From Vitis vinifera (taxonomy: Eukaryota > Streptophyta > Magnoliopsida > Vitales > Vitaceae): a DNA stretch of 64,000 nucleotides. The notes under the pieces were generated by a model, which saw only the letters and a program-made list of their open reading frames with translations, was not told the DNA's origin and searched no databases. Positions 1-12,194 of this stretch are shown here, one piece after another. The stretch is taken from NCBI RefSeq assembly GCF_030704535.1, contig NC_081821.1:7207001-7271000 (forward strand), written 5' to 3'. The number at the start of each line of letters is the position of its first letter. Positions within the stretch are counted from its first letter, which is position 1. Made by a program: the position numbers and the translations under genes.

Positions 1-1610
1 TTGTTAAAGATACCAAAAATGGAGGGGACCACTATAAAAAAACTCCAAAAATGAACGGGACGAGCGGTGATTTTTGTTATAGGAATAGAAAAAATAGGAG
101 TACTCCACTTTTCAAGGGCCAAATTTATCTTAAGCTAGGATATTGAAGGTGTGGGGTCGGTCTTTACATCATTCTCCAAATTTTGGGAATGTTTGGTTGC
201 CTAGAAAATAGAGGAAAGTAAAAAAAATAGTTCCAAGATGACAAATCCTCAAATAAAAAAATGTTGGTTGGAAGAAACTAGAGATTCCCTTCCTCACACC
301 ATATTGACTATTTCAATTTGACCCCTCCATGAATGAAATTCTTAATTAAATTAGCAACCAATCTGACCCCTTTATGAAGGCAATTGTTTTCAGATAAGCC
401 CCATTTGAACATTGCCCTTTGCTTCTTGCTCTAATATGTGAGGAAGGATATCTAAGAATGTGATATAAGTGAAAATAGGACTGTGCCCAAATAAATTTCC
501 CAGATATTCAATAGTAGTTTCATTCACAATGCCTTTTTTTCCCAAGGTAGACTAGAACTCATTTTTTGTCATCTTTTATGAAATTTGCATCATCCATCCT
601 ACATAACAATGTATTTTATTTGAGCGAGCTTTGTGTTAACAATGTTGCACTTTTGCATCTAATTGTTGTGCATATCTTTTAGCCTACCTATAAAAAAAAC
701 AAAAAAATAAATAAAATAAAATTCTTTTAGCTTATTTATTTTTTGATAGGCATCATTTTAGCATATAAAATTGTTGTTTATGTTCCCTGTTTGCTTGTTG
801 GAGTATGGTACATCATAAAGATATATTAAGTAGATTATTATTTCTTTCTAAATCAAATCTCTCCCCTAATCCAATCTTCTAAATGATGGGATACTATGTT
901 GTAGTTGATTGCTCAATTAGTCCTTGTGCATGTTTTAACTGATGATGATGGTGTCTCCTGTTACATATACGTAGACTTACAGTATTCATGTGTACTTAGC
1001 CGAGAAAGTTTTAATGATCTAATTAGCACTATAATTATTTTGATATAAGTTATTCCATGATAGAGTCTATTGGTTATGTTGACGGGGATTGAAGATCATT
1101 ACTATCTTGGTTTGGCTCCAGTATAGCTTTCAATGCATGAGGTGGAGTTTGCCATTGAATAGAGCGAGTCCTACAAAACAACAATTCAGGATCTTTAACT
1201 TATGAAATTCATTAAAGAAAACAACATGATTGATACTTCTAAAATAAATTGATAGATACTTATGGAATGCTCTATTCTTTTAGTAAGTAAATGCTATTTG
1301 AAGAGATAAGGCTGGAAGAGGCTAATACCAATGCACATTTTGAATTTCTTCCACAATAATAGTAAAGTAGCGTTTTTGGGAAGTGGGGATGTTTATTTCC
1401 TCCATAGAACTATCAAAAAGCCATTTGAGACTACTAGCAGCCATAATGAGAAGTTTGTTCAATATTTACGACCTTGACATGTAAAGACTTTTTCTCCTAA
1501 GCCTTTCATGCTAGCAGAGTGTATTATATTTGCAATTGCCTTCACATAGTATGCCAAGTCTTGGATGATACTAATGATGAATGTATAAGTTAATAGATTA
1601 CATTGTAACA
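1..1610. other. AT-rich sequence without a recognised gene
   Basis: No reading frame here resembles a known family, and no open frame longer than about 60 codons was seen. The end of the stretch runs into the degenerate plant-mobile-domain sequence that starts near 1611, so part of it may be the upstream half of that decayed gene, too mutated to read. Short A-runs and T-runs are frequent. Confidence 0.5.
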
Positions 1611-3035
1611 TTGGCGGACGATATCACCTCTTATCTGCTTTGACATTGTCGAGTGGCATCGACCAGAGTGAGTGCTGCAACAGTTTGGCCTCCAACAAGG
1701 GATACTTCCATCTTATTCCATAGAGCGAAACCTCCATTCCGCGGATAGGCAAGGATGACATAAGTATGATTAGGGGGCATTCCATGCACAGTATATTATC
1801 TTATGGGCTAGTCGTGTAGAGCGTATTGCGACGGCACCACCTATGGTGGGTGCTATGCAGTTTCATGATCCATATATGGAGTGGTATTGACGTATTACAC
1901 AACGTTTGATCACACCCTCTTTTCATAGAGATCAGATGAGGTATTATAGTACAACAACAACTACTCAATTGTTGGTAAGATTTTTTAATTTATAAATGGT
2001 TTATTAAATTATAATTAATTAAAAAATCATCTTCGTTTGCTTAACTTTTATTTTTTATTTTTTATTTTTATTTTTTTTATAGATCACTGGTATGGTTGAG
2101 ATTGCTAGTCGATCTATTGGGCCTACTTCAGGTGCATTAGGCAACATTCATCAGATTGTTGTTGATATTTTGCATGTTATTGGAGATGACCATTGCATAC
2201 ATTATGTCCATCAGTCGCCTACATCATCATACCCATCCATGAGACCACCTGTGTCAGCCACTACAGTTAGGATGCAGCCTATTTGAGGCCGATGGAGAGA
2301 TAGTAGGAGAGATGGTGGGCAAGCTGGTCGACAGCCTCAACGATCTATGCATCCATTCGAGACCATGTTAGCACCATTCACATCATCTACCCCATTAGCA
2401 CCTGAGGCTTTCACACTTCCCCCTTCACCCCTACCTTCACCTTCACCTAGACCTTCTCCCTTACAACATGTCGTATCAGATACCACTCTACCATCACCTA
2501 TATTTCCTTCCACATAGGCCACTATACCTGATGTCACTACACCAGAGACTACCCCACTATCTACTAATCTACCATCACCTCTATATTGTCTCGAGGAGAC
2601 CACTACACCACATGTCACCTCACCATCATCACTTATATATTCTCTACTCGAGCCCACTATATCATATGTTATTACACCAGCTACCACTATAGTAGATGTC
2701 ATTCTTCCATCTCCTATATCATCTCTCCTAGATGCTACCATATCAGATATCATTGTACCTGAGATCGCCCCATCATCATCACCTTACCATCACCTACACC
2801 TCTTCCCATAGAGACTACCATGCATCATACCCTTACACATGTTACACAGTTAGATGTATGTCCACCTAGGAGACGTCATGGTCCACGTAGACGTCAAGTC
2901 TTGCCTCCATCAACTCCATCTCAACCTATACATACTGAGACATGGTAGATTGAACATATAGATTCCACGAAGATGTCTGTGTATCATAGGTGTCCGCAGA
3001 GAAAGAGGAATACCCTATCATGTGGAACTCATTGA
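1611..3035 (+). pseudogene. Decayed plant mobile domain (PMD/MAIN-like) gene
   Basis: Reading from about 1611, one frame gives PLICFDIVEWHRPE, a stop, then VLQQFGLQQGI, then AMQFHDPYMEWY, another stop, and RITQRLITP. These match the C-terminal half of plant mobile domain proteins (Pfam PMD/PF10536 type, often labelled MAIN-like or 'PP7 long form' in plants), which derive from transposons. At least four in-frame stops (for example at the codon after HRPE and after YMEWY) make it a pseudogene. A GT-AG intron of about 108 bases (1975-2082) follows TTTTTQLL and ends in a T-rich tract before ITGMVEIASRSIGP. The tail is a low-complexity Thr/Pro/Ser-rich segment (about 2460-2800), then an Arg-rich stretch (RRRHGPRRRQ). 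It closes with CGTH and a stop at 3033-3035, an ending I recall as typical of this family. The N-terminal half is not recognisable. Function is not expected. Confidence 0.7.
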
Positions 3036-4271
3036 AGATTGTTTTTTTGTTTTTGTGTTTATTTTCATTTGCTATTATTAACTTTTTTTTTTATGAACAA
3101 ATTATTATATATTTAAATGAAAATATGATAAATTCTAAACTTAAATTGAACTTATATATATATATATATACCACTTACATATAGCAATTCGACAATCTAA
3201 AATTTTGGTTTTAAGTTTAAATTTAAATTAATTATATTTATAACTAATTAGTTACAACAACACTATATTAATATTGAAAAAATAATGCATTAAAAAAAAT
3301 TTACAATCTTAACCTCCAATCAAAATAATTTTAAAAAAATTGAACATCCGCATGATTTAAAATTTGAACTTAAAAAATTAGTTTTAGGTTTACATTTAAA
3401 GTTATAATCACCAACTACTATTTTGACTATTTTTAAAAAAATTTCAAAAATCGTGATTACCAATTACAGTTTTGTGATGTGAACACCCTCATGAATAAGA
3501 CACATCACATTGAAAATTATTTTGAGAATAAAATTAATTTATGAATTTTTTGTTTTAAAGAAATCATTTTTGCCCAAAACTCCCATTAGTACCCAATAAG
3601 GAACATTTTTCTTATTCTCAATGAATTTACAAAAATATTCTAAAAACATTTTCATCTATTTACCAAAACAGTTAAACTAAATAGTGAATTGATTGGAAAA
3701 ATATAGATATTTTCTTTCTACAATTCTATATTTTAAGAAGTGGAAAAACAAATTCTATTAGATTAACATTTTAAGTTTAAAATTTTAAGTCTTTCCATTC
3801 CATTTTGATCCCATTTTGAAAGGAAAAAAATGGAGAAAAAAAATATTTTTGTTGTATTTAAGTAATTTTCCAATTATTTACCCATTTGAAGTCATTATAT
3901 TTTGTACAAATGCATAATTGGCTTTAATTTTTGCACAAAGTTACAAAATAATTTACTATTATTCATGATGAGGGCATAAAATAATATATTTATAATTAAT
4001 TATATTTATATTGAGTATAGTGCCAAATATTTTAATAAAATTAAACATAAATATTTTTATATCAAATTAAAGACATTAATTATTTAATTTCATATATTAC
4101 TATTCTTTAAATAATGAGATCAATTAAAGTTAAATATTTTTATTAAACCATTCACATATTTTTAGTCAATATAAAATCAAAATAATATAATATTTTTATT
4201 TAAAAAAATTAAAGTTAAATATTTTAAATCAAGCAACATAATTATATATATATATATATAAAATTAAAGTT
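3036..4271. other. AT-rich spacer, probably old transposon DNA
   Basis: No gene seen. The stretch is very AT-rich, with a short (TA)n run near 3153-3174 and another at 4243-4259. A segment near 3440-3540 (GATTACCAATTACAG followed by TTTTGTGATGTG) is a diverged copy of 4365-4440, so a repeat family has left at least two decayed copies here. Confidence 0.5.
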
Positions 4272-4344
4272 AAAACCGTAGTTGGTGACTACGGCTTTGA
4301 CTATTTTTAAAATAGTCAAAGTCGTAGTCACCAACCACGGTTTT
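4272..4344. repeat. Near-perfect 36-bp inverted repeat (hairpin)
   Basis: The arms 4272-4307 and 4309-4344 are reverse complements with two mismatches in 36 bases and a one-base loop. The arm starts AAAACCGTAGTTGGTGACTA. A further diverged copy of the arm follows at about 4363-4390 (AACTGTAGTTACCAACGACG). It is probably part of a fold-back or transposon-derived repeat; no coding content. Confidence 0.8.
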
Positions 4345-4489
4345 GACTGTTTTAAAAAAATAAAACTGTAGTTACCAACGACGGTTTTATGATATGACAA
4401 TTCACGTTGGACATTATTTCCAAAATGAGTTTATTTTATGGAAATTTTTTTTTAAAATGTGGCATTTTGGGTCAAAGCTCGAACATGGG

Positions 4490-4550
4490 AAGTCATCTAT
4501 CATATTGGGTACTATTTTCAATTTTGAAGTCATGTATCACATAGGGTACT
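4490..4550. repeat. 37-bp tandem duplication split by the solo LTR
   Basis: Unit 1 is 4490-4526 (begins AAGTCATCTATCATATTGGG, ends TATTTTCAATTTTG). Unit 2 begins at 4527 (AAGTCATGTATCACATAGGG) and breaks off at 4550. The missing end, TATTTTCAATTTTG, reappears at 8031-8044, directly right of the solo LTR. This shows the site before insertion. Confidence 0.85.
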
Positions 4551-7500
4551 TGTGGACCCCGCATTTCGGCTCATGCGCTTCCCACTCGATGGCCGGCTCG
4601 ATTTTTATTTGAAAATTTGATTTTTATTTCATTAAGAAAATGACTTGGAGTCGCCACTTATTTTTGTTTTATTTTTAAAAGGGTAAACAAAATAAGAAAG
4701 AAAAACCCTAAGTGTGACTCCTTATTTTGGAAAAGGTGACCTACAAAAAACCGGATCGGGCTCGGGGGTCAGGTTACTTATCGGGAAGGTACAGTATGAA
4801 CCGTGGCACCCCTCTAAGTCCCTGAAATCGGGTCTCTACTAATAGAATGAAGCTGACGCGGCAATCAATGAGAAAGTCAATGAATACTCACCTTAATCAT
4901 GCACGACGTGGGAAGTAGAGCATGTATAAAGAATGAACAAAATATGAGTGGATGCGTACCTGGTCCTCCAGTCACGAATGCGCTATCATGAAATAGGATT
5001 AGCGAATGACGAATAGATAAAATTATGCGCATGTCAAGGAACAAAATAAATCAAACAAGCATGGTAAATAAATCAATTAATCAATCACTCAGTCATAAAA
5101 TCACATATGTGGGGCCCCCACCAAAGCCCGATAGATCTTGCCTGAATTAACCTCGCGAATCCCATTATTTCGGAATTATGAAGATTCATCATTCTTGCTT
5201 ATGTAAAAATCAAAAGAAATAGAACATTATTTAAAAATCGGAGTGGAATTAAAGCTATTCGAGAGAAAACTCATTTGGAAATTAGAGTCTCGAAAATTAT
5301 TTGAAGATTGGAGTCTTGAAAAAATAAATTTAAGAATTGGAATTTTGGATATTAAATTTGAAAGAAATTAGAATTTTGGAAATCGGAAATTAAGTTCAGA
5401 AATTGGAATTTTGAAGAATTGTTTAAAAATGGAATTTTGAAGTAAATAAATGGACTAATAATAATAAGAACGAAAATAATGATTAAATAAATGAATGGAA
5501 TGCTGGAATTTTTGAAATTGGAAATTAGATTTAGAAGTCAGAAAGTTTAAAGAATTGTTTAAAATAGAATTTTAAGATAAATAAACAAACTATTAGTGAT
5601 TAAATTAGTGTGAATATGGGAATTTTCAAGATTAGGAATTTAATTTATAACTCTGAAGTTTTAAAGAGTTGATTTAAAATGGAGATAAAATACTAATGAT
5701 TAAATAAATTAATGAGAACATGAGAATTTTCGGGATTAGGAGTTTAATTCGGAAATCAGAAGTTTTAGAGAATTTGATTTAAAATGGAGTTTTGAAATAA
5801 ATAAATAAATAAAATATCAATGATCAAATAATTTAGTGGGAACATGAGAATTTTTGGGATTAGGAATTTAATTCGGGAATCAGAAGTTTTAGAGAATTTG
5901 ATTTGAAATGGGGTTTTGAAATAAATAATCAAAATAACAATAATTAAATAGATTAAAGTGAGTATGAGAATTTTCGGAAATCGAAATTGAGTTTTAAAGA
6001 TCGGAATTTTGGAATATCATTTAAAGGTTGAATTTTTATAAATTGGGCTTGGAAGTTGGAAGTTAAAAAGTTTGAATTAATAATAATAATAAGGTTTTGA
6101 AAGTTTTAATCAATGATAATAATAAAAATAAGATTTTGAAAGTTGAGGTAATAATAACAATAATGATGAGATTTTTGAAAGCTTGGATTAGTGATGATAA
6201 TAATAATAAATAAATTTTGAAAGTTTGAATTAATAATAATGATAATGATGAGATTTTGGAGGTTGGGTTTAATGATAAGGATAACAATAATAAATAGATT
6301 TTGAAATTTGGATTAATGATAATAATAAGTAATAATAAATAAATAGATTTTGAAATTTGGGTTAGTAATAATAATTATAGGGTTTTGAAAGTTTGGATTA
6401 ATGATAGTGATAATAATAATATTTTAAATGTTGAATTAATAATAATAATGATAATAATATTTTAAAAGTTGAATAGAAATAATAATAATGATAAACGTAA
6501 TAATAATAATAGTAATAATAAGATTTTTAAAAGTTTGATTAATAACAATGATAATAATAGTATTTTAAATGTTGAATTAATAATAATAATAATAAATAAT
6601 AAGGTTTTGAAAGTTGAATTAATTATAATAATAATAATAGTATTTTAAATATGGAATTAATAATAATAATAGAGCCCAAACCCAGTCCATCAGCAACCCT
6701 AATAAAGCCCAAACCTAGTCAAGCCCAAATCCACCAATAAGCCCCATCCTCATCAAGCCCAATCCATATGATATTAATGGACAAGCCCAAGGCAATTAAA
6801 GCCTTCATAAACCTGGGCTTCTCTTCATAGGCTTGGGCCTGGGTTCCCAGTTCAAACCCAAGCCCAAAACCATCATGGGCAAAGCTTCTCTTCACCAATT
6901 GCCTCTCCACCCGCGAAGACTCCACCGGCGGCACGATGAAGAGGAGAGCCATGGCGGCGCGGGGAAAAGAGGAGCAGCGGCGGTGCGGGGAAGAGGGGAG
7001 CCGTGGCGGCGGTCTGGTGACGTTCAGAAGGTGCCGCCGCCATGGCTGCTAGTGCAGGCGCGCGCGTTGCCGGAGCAGGTGGCAGCGGCCTGGCGACGTC
7101 CAGAAGGCGCTGCCGCCATTGGTGGTTGGTGCAGGCGCGCACATGGCCGGTGCAGGAAGACGCGGGGAGGGGCGGCATGCATGGCTCCCATACAGGTAGG
7201 CGAACGGCTTTGGGGGTTCCTATGGAGATGAGCTAAGCACGGGTATGGTTAGGTGATGTGGATGAACGAGAGAAATGGTGAGGGAATGAGGGTAAGGATG
7301 GGTTTGGTATGCATGGGTGTATGGATATTCGCGGGTTTAGAGAAAGGATTAGATGCAGGGAAGGATTGATGAAGAAGGAGAGAGGAATAACATGGTTAAT
7401 GAAAGGTTGGGCAAATAAATATATATAGAAGCTATATATCAAACAAAACCATGTGACTCAGTATACAATGAAATCATATGACAATGCTCAGGTATCCAGA

Positions 7501-8025
7501 TCAGAGATAATTAAAACCAATGACTGTGAGGAAGCATGTATGAGAAAGGCTCCAAGGACTCATACCTGTGATGCCCTTCAAGACGTCCCTCTCAAGCTTC
7601 CCCTCTCCCGTTTTTCTTTCTCCCTTCCCATTTCTCTGCTACTACTCACAATGCTCTCTTTGTTCTCTCCAGACTTCCCCTCCTAGAATCCTTCTCTCTC
7701 TCTGCCAGTCCGGCTTGCTTTTTTTTCAGCAATGGAACCCTCCACAAATATCTCTCCGACCAGCGTCAAAAGCCTCTTCTCCCCAGCAGAGAAAACACCC
7801 CCCTCTAACAGCAATGGAACCCCCTCGAAAAAAAAAAATCTCCGTATCCCCTGTTTCCCCCCTCTCTCTGTGGTTCCCCAGCCAGTCTCCCTACCTGCTT
7901 TCCCGTCCCATCTCCATCCCATCTGGCCGCCCCATGCAGCCCACTTGAGCGTGGTCAGAGGAACAGCAAAAAAAATAATAATAATTCCCCCCCAGAAAGC
8001 TCCTCTCCTCGGGTGGGGGTCTACA
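4551..8025. mobile_element. Solo LTR, about 3.5 kb (Gypsy-like)
   Basis: The segment begins TGTGGACCCCGCATTTCGGC and ends GGGGTCTACA, the TG...CA ends of an LTR. GGTACT stands directly before (4545-4550) and directly after (8026-8031) as the target-site duplication, and the interrupted 37-bp tandem repeat on both sides gives an independent check of both ends. No gag or pol is present, so it reads as a solo LTR left by recombination between two LTRs. The body is unusual: a GC-rich head (about 4550-5160), a long run of GGAATTTTGAAA-type degenerate repeats (5220-6050), a TAATAATAA-rich block (about 6070-6680), a GC-rich block (6890-7200) and a C/T-rich end. Open frames such as 6833-7231 and 7568-7948 are by-products of composition. 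Assignment to Gypsy rests on the length and the remembered sequence of the head, not on coding sequence. Confidence 0.75.
6070..6680. repeat. (TAA)n-rich degenerate array within the LTR
   Basis: Repeated TAATAATAATAAT runs alternate with TTTTGAAAGTTTGAATTAA-like pieces, at least twelve times. This is an expanded low-complexity tract inside the solo LTR and has no coding potential; the Ile/Leu-rich antisense frame at 6063-6287 is an artefact of it. Confidence 0.85.
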
Positions 8026-8212
8026 GGTACTATTTTCAATTTTGTTTACTGAACATGAGAGAGTTTTTTTGGTTTTTCAATGGCTCTATGGGATTTGATC
8101 CTTCCCATTTCAAAGTAGGTAATTTTTATTATGTCCAGTGCTTGGTTGTAAGTTATAGACTGCCCATTTGTGTTAAAAGGGCAAAGGATGCATTTACTTT
8201 GAAGAACCAGGA

Positions 8213-9300
8213 AAATGCTAAAAGCCCAGGAGCACAAGGAACCTGCTTGCTAGTTCTCTCCTGTGGTTTGAACTGGCATGAGCCTGAAGTACCCAGTACT
8301 TCCTGTAAAGTGTAAAGGTTTTGTTGGGCCTTTTCTCAAAGGGGTATACCATCCAAACCGTCCATTTGGGAAGCAATTTGGTAGGGCTGGGCTTTGGACG
8401 TGCTTGATCAAGTTGAATTGACTAGGTGTGTCCACGAAGCTAGAAGCACGACTTGGACGAGGGGTGAAACATCCTTTTCCTTTCTCACATATTTTGGAAA
8501 AAATGCTAAAAGCCCAGGAACTAACCGAACCTGCTTGCTAGTTCTCTCCTGTGGTTTGAACAGGGATGAGCTTGAAGTACCCAGTACTTCCTGTAAAGTC
8601 TAAAGGTTTTGTTGGGCCGTTTCTCAAACTGTCCATTTGGGAAGCAATTTGGTAGGGCTGGGCTTTGGACGTGCTTGATCAAGTTGAATTGACTAGGTGT
8701 GTCCACGAAGCTAGAAGCACGGCTTGGACGAGGGGTGAAACATCCTTTTCCTTTCTCACATATTTTGGAAAAAATGCTAAAAGCCCAGGAACTAACCGAA
8801 CCTGCTTGCTAGTTCTCTCCTGTGGTTTGAACAGGGATGAGCTTGAAGTACCCAGTACTTCCTGTAAAGTCTAAAGGTTTTGTTGGGCCGTTTCTCAAAC
8901 TGTCCATTTGGGAAGCAATTTGGTAGGGCTGGGCTTTGGCTTTGGACGTGCTTGATCAAGTTGAATTGACTAGGTGTGTCCACGAAGCTAGAAGCACGGC
9001 TTGGACGAGGGGTGAAACATCCTTTTCCTTTCTCACATATTTTGGAAAAAATGCTAAAAGCCCAGGAACTAACCGAACCTGCTTGCTAGTTCTCTCCTGT
9101 GGTTTGAACAGGGATGAGCCTGAAGTACCCAGTACTTCCTGTAAAGTCTAAAGGTTTTGTTGGGCCTTTTCTCAAACTGTCCATTTGGGAAGCAATTTGG
9201 TAGGGCTGGGCTTTGGCTTTGGACGTGCTTGATCAAGTTGAATTGACCAGGTGTGTCCACGAAGCTCAGAAGCACGGCTTGGACAGAGGGGAAAAACATT
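8213..9300. repeat. Tandem array, four copies of a ~271-bp unit
   Basis: The marker AAATGCTAAAAGCCCAGGA starts copies at 8213, 8501, 8772 and 9049 (steps of 288, 271 and 277 bases). Copies 2 and 3 are almost identical. The first copy has about 17 extra bases (GGGGTATACCATCCAAAC region) and copies 3 and 4 have a duplicated GGCTTT. The last copy decays after about 9290. Each unit holds open frames on both strands (for example a 69-codon frame recurring at 8394 and 8665 and, slightly longer, at 8936), but these repeat only because the DNA repeats. The array ends about 650 bases upstream of the CHLP start codon. Confidence 0.92.
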
Positions 9301-9779
9301 CGAATCCTTGAATCTATCACCTAATGACAACATCCGAAAGTTGATTAAGAATATTTAGATAAAATTCTTTAACATAGACTTAAACTTTTCGAATAGAATT
9401 GAAATCATTCTGGATAGACCCTTAATGTACTTGAACAGAGGTTAGATAAGTAGTCTATCCAAAGTTTCATCTTGAAACAGGGCAAGCCTTGAAAAGATCA
9501 GAGCTGTTAATGAGGTTAGATAAGTAGGCATATGATAATGACAGGGCAAGTTGAAGAAATATTCAGGTCTGATTCCCTGTTCCCAAATTTGCCCAAGCTA
9601 ACCAAACCTCATTTATTATGAGCTTCAAAAGTAGTTGAAGAAGGAACATGTAGTAAATAGTTTGCTTTCGCTTAGGTGATGGACAGGCCTGTTGGTCGAG
9701 CCTGTAAAGACGTGGCATAACGCCAACCACTTGGACGGTGCTCAAAATCAGTGCTGTTCAAGTGAAGCACATGACATTT
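9301..9779. other. Upstream spacer of CHLP
   Basis: No gene or repeat was recognised between the tandem array and the proximal CHLP promoter. A short near-repeat (GAGGTTAGATAAGTAG at 9437 and GAGGTTAGATAAGTAGG at 9513) is present. ACGTGGCA at about 9711 is a possible ACGT-core element. Confidence 0.4.
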
Positions 9780-9785
9780 CACGTG
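9780..9785. promoter_or_regulatory. G-box (CACGTG) upstream of CHLP
   Basis: The palindrome CACGTG lies 160 bases upstream of the chosen ATG. G-boxes bind bZIP and bHLH factors (HY5, PIFs) and are common in promoters of light-regulated chlorophyll genes, which suits CHLP. The motif is seen; its use is inferred. Confidence 0.45.
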
Positions 9786-9945
9786 CAAACAACATCAAAA
9801 TCCATCCACATTATCCATGGCCAATCTCAACCCTCAATCCTTCCAAATCCGACGGTCTTCACCCCCCTCATATCCCAAACCATATCACCAATTATGTACT
9901 TATTCATCTCCTTCACTTTCCTCCTCCTCCACTGCCCGCCCAACT

Positions 9946-11593
9946 ATGGCCTCCATTTCCCTCAAAACCTTCGTCGGACTCCGTCAGTCCTCATCGGACA
10001 CTTACAATTCCGGCCATGTTTTCCCCGTCAAGCATCTTCCTGCTCAACCCGCTTCCCGGGGTCTCCGCATTGTTGCTGGTAAGTTCAGCCCCAAGGTCAC
10101 TGGCCGGAATCTTAGAGTCGCTGTCGTCGGAGGTGGTCCGGCCGGAGGGTCTGCTGCTGAGACACTGGCCAAGGGCGGCATCGAGACGTTCTTGATAGAG
10201 CGGAAGCTCGACAACTGCAAGCCTTGTGGCGGCGCCATACCTCTGTGCATGGTCGGAGAGTTCGATCTTCCTTTGGACATCATCGACCGGCGTGTCACCA
10301 AGATGAAGATGATCTCTCCCTCGAATGTCGCCGTCGACATCGGCCAAACGTTGAAGCCCCACGAGTACATCGGAATGGTTCGCCGCGAAGTCCTCGATTC
10401 CTATCTGCGGGAGCGTGCTTCCGCCTCCGGAGCCACCGTCATCAACGGTCTCTTCCTTAAGATGGACGCCCCCAAAGGCGCCACCGCCCCTTACGTCCTC
10501 CACTACACCGGCTACGACAGCAAGACCGGTGGAGTGGGCGAGCGGCGCACGTTGGAGGTGGACGCCGTCATCGGCGCTGACGGTGCCAACTCGCGGGTGG
10601 CGAAGTTCATCGGCGCCGGTGATTACGACTACGCGATTGCCTTTCAGGAGAGAATTAAAATCCCGGACGACAAAATGGTGTACTACGAGAATTTGGCTGA
10701 AATGTACGTCGGTGACGACGTGTCGCCGGACTTTTACGGGTGGGTGTTCCCGAAATGCGACCACGTAGCCGTAGGCACCGGCACGGTGACCCACAAATCA
10801 GACATTAAGAAGTTTCAGCTAGCTACTCGGCTAAGAGCCAAGGAGAAGATACTGGGTGGAAAGATCATCCGTGTGGAGGCCCACCCTATTCCTGAACACC
10901 CTCGCCCTCGCAGGTTTGTTTATAATGGCAACTATTTAATATACCATTTATAATCATTGCGTTATCTATATCTATGTTGATACCTTGGGCTAGGAAGATG
11001 AAAATAAATAGAAATAAATATCAATTTGTATGATGAAAATTACAGACGAAAAAACAAAATGTGAGAGAAATCAGGGGAAAAACAAATTATTTTGAATGAA
11101 GAAGTGGGCTAAATTTGGATGATTTGGGAATAAGTTGAGAAATTTGTGATGATGCAGGTTAGCGGGGAGAGTTGCTCTGGTGGGAGATGCAGCAGGGTAT
11201 GTCACCAAATGCTCCGGTGAAGGTATCTACTTTGCAGCAAAGAGTGGTAGAATGTGTGCAGAGGCGATAGTGGAGGGGTCAGAGAATGGGAAGAGGATGG
11301 TGGACGAGGGAGACCTAAGGAAGTATTTGGAGAAGTGGGATAAAACCTATTGGCCAACTTACAAGGTGTTGGATGTGCTGCAAAAGGTGTTCTATCGATC
11401 AAATCCAGCCAGGGAGGCCTTTGTGGAGATGTGCGCGGATGAGTATGTGCAGAAGATGACCTTTGACAGCTATTTGTATAAGAAGGTGGTACCCGGGAAC
11501 CCATTGGAGGATTTGAAGCTGGCTGTGAATACTATCGGGAGCTTGGTGAGGGCCAATGCTCTTAGGAGGGAGATGGATAAGATGAGCGTATGA
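9946..11593 (+). CDS. CHLP: Geranylgeranyl diphosphate/chlorophyll reductase, plastid
   Basis: CHLP reduces three double bonds of geranylgeranyl chains using NADPH. It makes phytyl diphosphate and phytylated chlorophyll in plastids, feeding chlorophyll, tocopherol and phylloquinone synthesis. Two exons, 9946-10913 and 11158-11593, join across a 244-base GT-AG intron (RPR-R-LAGRVALVGD) to give 467 residues, the usual plant length. Residues 1 to about 45 are a Ser/Thr-rich chloroplast transit peptide. The FAD-binding motif GGGPAG is at 62-67, followed by the conserved NCKPCGGAIPLCMVGEF. VDAVIGADGANSR is in the middle, and GDAAGYVTKCSGEGI is at about 332-346. The frame is open upstream to an ATG at 9817, but MASISLKTFVGLRQSS matches the family N-terminus, so 9946 was chosen. 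Exon 1 is much richer in G and C than exon 2 and the flanks, which creates long spurious antisense frames. A T-run follows the stop at about 11630. Confidence 0.97.
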
Positions 11594-12189
11594 AAAGCAT
11601 TCACTGTTTCCAGATGGATAGCTTGATTGTTTTTTTTTTTTTTTTTTTCTCACCTGTAAGTGAAGAATCTGTTTAAGATCGAGTAATATGCAGTGGGTAT
11701 CTCATATCTGTTGACTAGGATTTCAGCAGTTACAAATTATCCATAATGGTATGAAAATTAAAGCATAGTGATTTATAGCAATAGAATTCTTTGGACCATA
11801 TGGCTTATGGAGATGCATTGGAGAAGGACCATAAAAATGGACTTCTTCCCCTCTCTTCCCACCAACTTAAATCTTTAATTCTGGAATAGGAAAAGAATTT
11901 GACTCAGATTACTGGGTTTCTTACCTTCCTGACGGCTGGCACTAGAGGTCACAGCTACTGCCTCCGTATATTTTGGCAAATTTCCCGAATCCCATTTTCC
12001 TCCGGTTCTATCCTAACCAAACATCGGAGCAACCTCCCAAATATCCATGTTTACCTGATTATATGGACAGAAAAGATGACCCGAGGGTAGGTGAACTGGT
12101 TTCACCAATTCGCAAAACCAACGATAGCCCATGATTCCAAGAAAGGCCATCCCTAGGGAGACAAAAACATGTACAGTAAACAACTCTTC
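11594..12189. other. 3' flank of CHLP
   Basis: Probable CHLP 3' UTR with an 18-base T tract near 11631-11648, then unremarkable spacer up to the Copia insertion. No gene was recognised. Confidence 0.5.
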
Positions 12190-12194
12190 AACTA

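Noticed and set aside
6833..8052. Overlapping GC-rich or CT-rich frames (for example 6833-7231, 7568-7948, 7683-8039)
   Set aside because: All lie inside the solo LTR, on both strands, with biased composition and no domain.
8394..9151. Repeated 69-71-codon frames in the 271-bp array
   Set aside because: They recur only because the DNA unit repeats, show no protein motif, and open frames exist on both strands at once.
8213..9300. CRISPR-like repeat array
   Set aside because: Units are head-to-tail copies of about 271 bases with no short repeat/unique spacer alternation, and the DNA is nuclear plant DNA.
9817..9945. Upstream ATG giving a longer CHLP
   Set aside because: The 43 extra residues do not resemble the family; the protein from 9946 has the standard start and length.
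9991..10794. 267-codon open frame antisense to CHLP exon 1
   Set aside because: It arises from the high G+C of the third codon positions in CHLP; the sequence has no recognisable domain and the sense strand is clearly coding.
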